In this document: piece by piece, positions 59,201 through 64,000 of the stretch
Layout of the letters: every line of letters starts with the position of its first letter
Numbering within the stretch: position 1 is the stretch's first letter
NCBI RefSeq assembly: GCF_032854445.1
Contig: NC_088295.1
Coordinates: 93,055,805-93,119,804 of the forward strand
Direction of reading: 5' to 3'
Source of the DNA: Liolophura sinensis
Taxonomy: Eukaryota; Mollusca; Polyplacophora; Chitonida; Chitonidae
DNA: 64,000 nt
The notes under the pieces: generated by a model
What the model was told of the DNA's origin: nothing
The model's database searches: none
Seen by the model: the letters and a program-made list of their open reading frames with translations, nothing else
Made by a program: the position numbers and the translations under genes

Positions 59201-60687
59201 ATGTCCATTGAGGCTGGTGTGTAGATAATTGCTCTCAGATAGCTGTGCTGGCTCAATGTGTAGCTGTCGAGGACAGCAAATAAGGGGATCAACTCCACAC
59301 GCTTTGCATAAATTGTATGCTGAATAGTAGAAATAAGAACGAAAAAAGAAGAAAAAAAATGGAATTGAATATACTGGATTTGAACCCTAGACTGCCAGAA
59401 ATGATTTACAATGGATCTATTTCTGAAGACAAGTACTGAGATTAGGAGCCGTTGATCTCCTGCTGATAGCGGAGAACAAAAGACAAACAGAATACATTGT
59501 TGCAAAGTCGATGTCCGTTCCCACGGCAAACAGCAGCGACAAGTTTCGTGCTGCCTTGCATAAATCTCGCATGTTAAATTATGGAGAAAAAAAAATTCAG
59601 AAAAGCTTAATGGCAATTACATGAAAACCACAACTCAAACTGGAAAAGTTTGAAATTCATAATCCTAATATCAAGGTATTCTCCTAAAGGTTTTTATTTG
59701 GTACAATTGTACAATGAGTTGACATGCTTTTGAACTTACTTCATTGGCCAGTCACAGCCTAATTTGCATATCAAACGCAATAAAATTCAAAACTGCCACT
59801 AAATCAAGTGACTGACTAAAAGACACAAAACGTCAAAATTTGCTTCATACCTTTGTTATTAAAATTCCAAAATTTGGAGTTTTTCGGATTTACCAGTTTC
59901 CGAGATATTAGCCTACAATTTTACGAGCTGACTAAAAGTAATAAAAATCCGAACGATTTCTAGTGGTGTCCCGCTTGGATAGCCTGCACCCCTGATAATG
60001 CGAACGATTTCAGATGTCCGGCTAAAATAGCCTGCAACCCTGATAATCCGAAAGATTTCTGGAGGTGTCCCTTTAGAACAGCGTGGACCCCTGATAATCT
60101 GAACGATTTCTGGTGGTGTCCCGCTAGAACAGCGTGGACCCGTGATAATCCGAACGATTTCTGGAGGTGTCCGCTAGGATAGTGTGGACCCGTGATAATC
60201 CGAACGATTTCTGGAGGTGTCCGCTAGGATAGTGTGGACCTCTAATAATATCGGGTACATGGCAACGGTAATATAGTGACGAGCAGTAGAAACGAGACAG
60301 TATCAGTGGACATGTGACAATAACAGTAGATCTTTGACAACACCAGTGAACATGTGACAATAGCAGTAGACATTTGACAACACCAGTGAACATGTGACAA
60401 TAGCAGAGGGAACGAAGCAATAGCAGTGGGCATGCAACAATAACAGATGTCCGTGTCTCGACGAAAGCTGAATACAGTGTCTGAGACTGAGTGAAATGCA
60501 CGGTGGGTACGATTGTGGGTTAACAGGAAGAAGCGACATCCCCGTGGACCACTGGTATGGCTACGACCAATCCCGATGACTTAGAACGGCCGTTTGTTGA
60601 CTCTTTTGCGGCTCTGTCTTCGTTTCGAGACTGGCGTCAGAACAACTTTACCTCACCTTCAAGTGATCACACCATGCTGTTTACTAA
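47154..60687 (+). CDS. Gene B: paralogous reprolysin-type metalloprotease, 8 exons recognised, 3' end uncertain
   Basis: Exons 47154-47271, 48403-48620, 49876-49965, 50958-51093, 52529-52658, 56112-56205, 57758-57835, 60527-60687 join in phase to 1025 nt (341 codons plus 2 nt). Seen: hydrophobic signal peptide starting MEMYKTLNILAFFLVF, a prodomain rich in acidic and Asn residues, furin-type RFRR (about 208-211), start of the catalytic domain (VEVFMVTDSLVYD), helix with [10 protein letters not shown], strand MDLRYRNI, and SDHTMLFTK just before where the zinc helix should begin. Exon order and phases match gene A exactly, and lengths of exons 3, 6 and 7 are identical (90, 94, 78 nt). The exons for HExxHxxGxxHD were not found before the window end, so either they lie to the right or the gene uses the terminal exon proposed at 63149. 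Two introns carry arrays derived from the gene's own exon ends. Confidence 0.82.
47272..48244. other. Gene B intron 1, unique part
   Basis: No exon or array seen between exon 1 and the SINE fragment that precedes exon 2. Confidence 0.45.
48245..48355 (-). mobile_element. Degenerate SINE-A body
   Basis: Contains CATCCGCAGGTTGCTGGAAG and CCTTCCCATGTACGAACGG, matching the SINE-A body, about 50 bp before the exon 2 acceptor. The head and tail are eroded. Confidence 0.65.
48403..48620 (+). CDS. Gene B exon 2: prodomain
   Basis: 218 nt, phase 1 to 0. Acceptor TCTCGTCTAG follows a pyrimidine tract and was chosen over the upstream ATAG because only this one keeps frame. It encodes HVSVTLLESRS and FTFSVDGENLELELSEN, aligning with gene A exon 2. 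Donor GTAAGT. Confidence 0.82.
48676..49015. repeat. 19-bp minisatellite, about 17 copies, acceptor-like
   Basis: Unit GATCCCCTTTAGGTTGAAT (with GGCTGAGT variant), starting 56 bp after gene B exon 2. Every unit has CCCCTTTAG/G on the sense strand, a reasonable 3' splice site core. Confidence 0.93.
49022..49110 (-). mobile_element. Eroded SINE-A fragment
   Basis: TTGTTTTACACAATCACTTT, then ATGATGGCAGCCAGTTTTATGG and TGGAGGAAAC, a diverged version of the SINE-A tail and body. Confidence 0.35.
49111..49875. other. Unique sequence of gene B intron 2
   Basis: No repeat or coding signal recognised apart from the pyrimidine-rich acceptor of exon 3 at its end. Confidence 0.4.
49876..49965 (+). CDS. 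Gene B exon 3: prodomain, founder of an intronic repeat
   Basis: 90 nt, phase 0 to 0, acceptor TAATTTACAG, donor GTGAGT. It encodes ETKCFQDMKNNAAIGV and ends DCEYQL. Its last 46 nt plus 26 nt of the intron are the first unit of a 72-bp tandem array that runs on for about 0.9 kb. The frame stays open through two more units, so the exon could be 90, 162 or 234 nt long depending on which of three identical donors is used. Confidence 0.85.
49920..50905 (+). repeat. 72-bp minisatellite derived from gene B exon 3 and its 5' splice site, about 14 copies
   Basis: Unit 1 is the coding sequence 49920-49965 plus 26 nt of intron. Copies 2 (to 50063) and 3 (to 50135) are nearly identical to it and keep CCAGCTGGTGAGTACCT; later copies diverge progressively (indels, loss of GT). 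Copies 1-3 read IGVTGRPLVTG, EYQLVSTSNLG in one uninterrupted frame until a TGA in copy 3. The ordering, with best copies next to the exon and decayed ones far away, shows growth from the exon side or selection on the near copies. Confidence 0.93.
50958..51093 (+). CDS. Gene B exon 4: prodomain
   Basis: 136 nt, acceptor GTTTTACAG, donor GTGAGG, phase 0 to 1. It encodes EGTFATENGGFVIYPGE and INTSVEFTADFVF, aligning with gene A exon 4 (145 nt). Confidence 0.85.
51094..51953. other. Gene B intron 4, unique part
   Basis: No array or exon recognised. A 110-116-codon open frame on each strand at about 51433-51805 has no recognisable domain. Confidence 0.4.
51954..52318 (-). mobile_element. SINE-B, full-length tRNA-derived SINE with (GAGT)n tail
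   Basis: On the minus strand: CCGGACTCCGGTAGCTCAGG (tRNA-like head, A box), GGCTCAATCCTGGGTCGGGT (B box), body, CGTCGTCATACGACTGAAGA, GTATGACGTTAAACCCCAAG, then (CTCA)n. A different family from SINE-A. It lies in gene B intron 4, about 210 bp before exon 5, opposite to the gene. Confidence 0.85.
52529..52658 (+). CDS. Gene B exon 5: furin site and start of catalytic domain
   Basis: 130 nt, acceptor CTAATTACAG, donor GTAAGT, phase 1 to 2. It encodes KPTRKTDD, basic site RFRR, then SVEVFMVTDSLVYD. The last 18-20 nt and the donor recur dozens of times in the following intron. Confidence 0.87.
52640..55300 (+). repeat. Minisatellite derived from gene B exon 5 end and its 5' splice site, about 55-60 copies
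   Basis: The exon ends CAGCCTGGTGTATGATTT/GTAAGTTTTT. The first four intronic copies keep this order with CTGATACAC after it and have periods of about 60-70 bp (copies at about 52707, 52777, 52848 and 52917). The core (52957-55080) is a shortened form: a 43-bp and a 44-bp subunit alternate (GGTGTATGATTTGTATAGC and GGTGGATGACTTGTATAGC), an 87-bp dimer. The right edge (55080-55300) again has long copies. Minus frames of up to 805 codons are repeat translations. Confidence 0.94.
55425..55645. repeat. 24-bp tandem repeat, 9 copies
   Basis: Unit GAAGGTTGTGTGTCCCGAGC plus CTAT, nearly identical copies, in gene B intron 5. Eight-residue translations in several frames are artefacts. A short G-rich run (55313-55362) precedes it. 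Confidence 0.95.
55646..56111. other. Unique end of gene B intron 5
   Basis: AT-rich unique sequence leading to the exon 6 acceptor. Confidence 0.45.
56112..56205 (+). CDS. Gene B exon 6: catalytic domain helix
   Basis: 94 nt, acceptor GTTTTAACAG, donor GTACGT. It encodes WYARTNIADPNLRSAQ and [12 protein letters not shown]. Same length and phase as gene A exon 6. Confidence 0.88.
56330..57420. repeat. 77-bp minisatellite, about 14 copies
   Basis: The unit contains CTGTAATCTGTGTAGACTTA and GTGGCAAGGTAACATCAG. Each unit has AAG/GTAACA, a moderate donor match on the sense strand. It lies in gene B intron 6. Local higher-order repetition is visible (56920-57080 against 57080-57240). Confidence 0.94.
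57758..57835 (+). CDS. Gene B exon 7: catalytic domain
   Basis: 78 nt, phase 0 to 0, acceptor AACTTACAG, donor GTAAG. It encodes MDLRYRNIIEDDIAFRIKY. Same length and phase as gene A exon 7. Confidence 0.88.
57836..59934. other. Gene B intron 7, mostly unique
   Basis: Contains a SINE-A tail fragment near 58093-58137, an A-rich run at 58680-58706, and short ACACGTGACAATAGCAGTAG-like repeats at 58920-59030 that recur at 60290-60440. No exon seen. Confidence 0.45.
58093..58137 (+). mobile_element. SINE-A tail fragment
   Basis: GGTTGTCGCATAAGTGAAAT, then CCTTGAGTGCGGTATGAAAC, a diverged SINE-A tail. Confidence 0.4.
59935..60245. repeat. ~52-bp tandem repeat, about 6 copies
   Basis: The unit contains GATAATCCGAACGATTTCTG and GAGGTGTCC.CTA.GATAG. 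The last two copies are almost identical. Gene B intron 7. Confidence 0.88.
60280..60445. repeat. ~20/40-bp tandem repeat, about 4 copies of 40 bp
   Basis: CATGTGACAATAGCAGTAGA alternating with CATTTGACAACACCAGTGAA. Related short copies lie at 58920-59030. Confidence 0.8.
60527..60687 (+). CDS. Gene B exon 8: catalytic domain
   Basis: 161 nt, acceptor GGGTTAACAG, donor GTAAGTG, phase 0 to 2. It encodes TTNPDDLERPFVDSFAAL and SSDHTMLFTK. It is 36 nt longer than the gene A counterpart at its 5' end. Confidence 0.85.
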
Positions 60688-61554
60688 GTAAGTGCACGAT
60701 CAGAAAGTATGCATCTTTACTTAATCAAGCTAGGAATGCCCGACATCATCTATCTTGATATACTGAGCCATATTTACTCTTCAAAGCCCTGAACATTTCG
60801 GCATAAATATGCATAATTCATGGTCCACTCAAATTCCACCTTATTTACTGATACTGACAGGAATTCAAAACAGCATGGGATATGGCGAGAAGTGAGAAGT
60901 AGGACTATGCGGTATATGGAATAAATTTATTTCACTCTAAACCTATAAGTGCAAGCGCGAAAAATAGTCGTGCACATTGACGTGTTAACGGCTAGCAAGG
61001 GGGTGGTTATTTTGAGGCAAAATAGATTTGAAAGAAATTAGTGTGGAAACAACAACAACATAGGCTACATCGATAGGCTTTTCGGTCTCTTTCGCTATCA
61101 CCGGTATTTGCCGGATAGCATAGTGACTTTCGGCTGCCTGTTCGTTTCATGCCACTGCTTATTAGCATACATGCTTTTGCTTCGAAACAAGGAAATACAC
61201 ATTTATAAGAGACGATCAATGATTGGCTAAAATGTCCTTTGCGAAAGTACTCGTGGAATGAATTTACTGACATGAAAATAGTGTAGGTGTTTTCTCCTTG
61301 GACTTTTCCAAAATTTTAATAACCATTTAAAATAACGAGTAGAAAAAACTTTTCTGTGGAAAATAGGCTATCTGATGCTGTTTTGGACACTGATTCTGAA
61401 TATGGAATTTATGCAAAACCCGAAGTGACATCCTCAAAACAGGAAGCAGGTATTCCTCCTTAACAAATGAAGCTAGAGTGACGGTCTAAAGGCTTAACAT
61501 CATCCGAAGCCAAGGAGACAAATTTTACATCACCGAAAGTGACGTCATCAAACG
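60688..61554. other. Unique start of the intron after gene B exon 8
   Basis: No micro-exon equivalent to gene A exon 9 was recognised here, although 38 nt would be easy to miss. Confidence 0.4.
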
Positions 61555-62340
61555 CTGAGATGCGTGAAGCATAGGTTTATACTAGACCTCTAGATGAACT
61601 TTGGCTAGTACTAATTAGAGTGTCCACAGTCACCTGACTGTGAATCGTACGTTTATACTAGACCTTTAGATGAACTTTGGCTAGCACTAATTAGAGTGTC
61701 CACAGTCACCTGACCGTGAATCGTACGTTTATACTAGACCTTTAGATGAACTTTGGCTAGTACTAATTAGAGTGTCCACAGTCACCTGACCGTGAATCGT
61801 ACGTTTATACTAGGCCTTTAGATGAACTTTGGCTAGTACTAATTTGAGTGTCCACAGTCACCTGACCGTGAATCGTACGTTTATACTAGGCCTTTACATG
61901 AACTTTGGCTAGTACTAATTAGAGTGTCCACAGTCACTTGACCGTGAATCGTACGTTTATACTAGACCTCTAGATGAACTTTAGGTAGTACTAATTAGAG
62001 TGTCCACAGTCACCTGACCGTGAATCGTACGTTTATACTAGGCCTTTAGATGAACTTTGGCTAGTACTAATTAGAGTGTCCACAGTCACCTGACTGTGAA
62101 TTGTACGTTTATTCTAGACCTTTAGATGAACTTTGGCTAGTACTAATTAGAGTGTCCACAGTCACCTGACCGTGAATCGTACGTTTAAACTAGACCTCTA
62201 GATGAACTTTGGCTAGTACTAATTAGAGTGTCCACAGTCACCTGACCGTGAATCGTACGTTTATACTAGACCTTTAGATGAACTTTGGCTAGTACTAATT
62301 AGAGTGTCCACAGTCACCTGACCGTGAATCGTACGTTTCC
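61555..62340. repeat. 76-bp minisatellite, about 10 copies
   Basis: The unit contains GTACGTTTATACTAGACCTT, GATGAACTTTGGCTAGTACT and GTCCACAGTCACCTGACCGT. Copies differ by single bases only, so the array is young or homogenised. Confidence 0.95.
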
Positions 62341-63148
62341 TCATTCACCTGACCGGGAGGCCATTTTGAATTGAAATGAAAACATTTGAGAGTCAGTATC
62401 TCCAGAACCCAAAAGTCCAACTGACTTCAAATTTAGCACACATAACAAGCCTTCCAAGCAGGATATTGGTGAAGAAAAAAAATGCAATGTGTGAGAAAAT
62501 TAGGTTTTAGCCGATAGAGCAAAAGTGAACCAAATTTTTGTTTAATTTTAAGATTTTAAGCGGGTTACCTGACGTAGTTTGACGTCCGGATCGCAAAACT
62601 GGTCTTATTTCTTTCACAGGAGTATAGTTTTGTCGCAAGTTGCTGTCAAAGTGCAAATTGTATTGATGGCTTGCAAAAATGTATTTTCTAATGAAATTGT
62701 TGTAACTGTCTTTGCAGCGACGTTATTCTGTTTGTCTTTTTGTTTAGGGCTATGAGCAGAAAATCAAATTGACATTATTGTTCTGCTAGTCCATTAGGTT
62801 TAGAATCAGCTTTGAAACAATGTGTTCTTCTTAGTATTGACTGCCTGCAGTAGATCAAACGTGCAATCCAAGAGCGCCGGTATAAATATTTGATTATCAT
62901 ATATCCTTTATTTTCTTTGTTTGTTTAATTAATTATATTTTAAGAGTTTATATATATTTATTATATTTTTGTATGGGAATGGCATTCGGCATATGAAAGA
63001 GTTTAAAAAATTGACGGTTCGCAATTTATGAGCAGTTTTACTTCTCAGTTTCATTAGGTGGAGTTCGAATCCCACTGATATCGATAATTATTTTATGGAG
63101 TTTTTGAATTGTCTTATCAAAACAGGAAAGTTTGTATGTCTTTTACAG
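62341..63148. other. Unique AT-rich sequence
   Basis: No exon matching gene A exons 9-11 was recognised. It ends in the strong acceptor of the possible terminal exon. Confidence 0.4.
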
Positions 63149-63355
63149 ATACTCTACAATCCCATGGGGCTATCCCCAGTCGTTATTTCGCTGCTTGGAA
63201 ACAGAATTGATTTAACCAGAAATGAATTCTACCAGTGGAGTATCCTGAATGAGAGAAATGCTGTTCACTAGGAGCGTTTTTGTTCTGACGATCCGCAGAA
63301 CTGTCACGATATGGCGTGAAGGATTCATTTCCAATAAATGCTCGTCTTATTCATC
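63149..63355 (+). CDS. Possible alternative terminal exon of gene B
   Basis: A strong acceptor (TATGTCTTTTACAG) ends at 63148. In the phase required by exon 8 the following frame reads K-YSTIPWGYPQSL and stops with TAA at 63213-63215. An AATAAA lies at 63333-63338. If used, it would end the protein at about 363 residues, without the zinc-binding motif. There is no resemblance to the expected 38-nt micro-exon or to any family domain, so this may be chance. Confidence 0.25.
63333..63338 (+). promoter_or_regulatory. Candidate polyadenylation signal AATAAA
   Basis: AATAAA about 118 bp after the stop of the possible gene B terminal exon. The hexamer alone is common in AT-rich DNA, so it supports that exon only weakly. 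Confidence 0.2.
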
Positions 63356-64000
63356 CATATAACTATCTGTTTGACTATCTGCAGAAGTAAACACCTGTCT
63401 AAATATCCACAGGAGTAAACACCTGTCTAAATATTCACATGAGTAACCGCCTGTCGAAATATCCACAGAAGTAACCGCCTGTCGAAATATGAACACAAGT
63501 AACCGCCTGTCGAAATATCCACACAAGTAACCGCCTGTCCAAATATCCACATAAGTAACCACCTGTCTAAATATCCGTATAAATAACTAGTTGTCTAAAT
63601 ATCCGCATAAGTAACCGCCTGTCCAAACATCCACATAAGTAACCGCCTGTCTAAATATTCACACAAGTAACCACCTGTCTAAATATCCGCACAAGTAACC
63701 ACCTGTCTAAATATCCGCATAAGTAAGCATCTGTCTAAATATCCGCATAAGTAACCAGTTGTCTGAATATCCACACAAGTAACCGCCTGTCTAAATATTC
63801 ACACAAGTAACCGCCTGTCCAAATATCCACAGAAGTAACCGCCTGTCTAAATATCCACACTAGTAACCACCTGTCTAAATATCCATATAGGTAACCACCT
63901 GTCTTTTCATTCACACAACTATCCACCTGTCACTCCATCCACACGACTGCCTGACCACACGACTATCGACAGAAGTAACCACCTGTCTAAAAATCCACAT
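63356..64000. repeat. 28-bp minisatellite, about 22 copies, runs off the window
   Basis: Unit AAATATCCACATAAGTAACC plus GCCTGTCT with point variants. It continues to the right end of the window. Confidence 0.94.

Overview
The window looks like a lophotrochozoan-type invertebrate nuclear genome, with a mollusc or brachiopod the best guess. The reasons are split genes with short conserved exons, two tRNA-derived SINE families of a kind I associate from memory with such genomes, and very heavy minisatellite content. No bacterial, plasmid or viral gene organisation is visible. Almost all long open frames are translations of tandem repeats whose period is a multiple of three. The real coding material is a set of 38-221 bp exons that I assembled by eye from splice sites, reading phase and protein motifs.

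Two related genes were found, both secreted reprolysin-type (M12B, ADAM/ADAMTS, mig-17-like) zinc metalloproteases, arranged head to head. Gene A is on the minus strand. It starts at 31130 and runs left through 16 recognised exons to 1913, where it leaves the window still open. It encodes a signal peptide, a prodomain, a furin-type site (RFKR), a catalytic domain with the full zinc motif (HELGHSMGARHD) and Met-turn, an ADAMTS-like cysteine-rich region, and two tandem cysteine modules. Gene B is on the plus strand. It starts at 47154 and has eight recognised exons to 60687, covering signal peptide, prodomain, furin-type site (RFRR) and the first half of the catalytic domain. The eight exons shared by A and B have the same order and identical splice phases, so the pair is an old inverted duplication. 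Gene B either continues beyond the window or ends at a possible terminal exon with a stop and AATAAA near 63149-63355.

The rest is dominated by more than 30 separate minisatellite arrays (units of about 17 to 104 bp), which by rough addition fill about half of the 64 kb. Each intron or intergenic stretch has its own unrelated unit. Layout: 1-1900 a 46-bp array; 1913-8656 the 3' exons of gene A with 57-bp and 48-bp arrays; 8657-10362 an intron with two SINEs in inverted orientation; 10363-16219 catalytic exons with 46-bp and 64-bp arrays; 16530-20375 arrays of about 104 and 42 bp; 20927-24199 prodomain exons with 23-bp and 40-bp arrays; 24200-31018 the long first intron with a SINE and 60-bp and 98-bp arrays; 31131-47153 the divergent intergenic region with eight or nine arrays including a 1.45-kb G-rich tract; 47154-64000 gene B with its arrays.

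The most unusual feature is that two arrays in gene B (49920-50905 and 52640-55300) are made of copies of the 3' end of the adjacent coding exon together with its 5' splice site. In the first, the 72-bp unit is in frame and the first three copies carry identical donor sites, which could give isoforms differing by 24-residue steps. Several other arrays begin within tens of bases of an exon's donor site, or carry donor-like or acceptor-like motifs in every unit on the gene's sense strand. This suggests minisatellites born at, or tolerated next to, splice sites.
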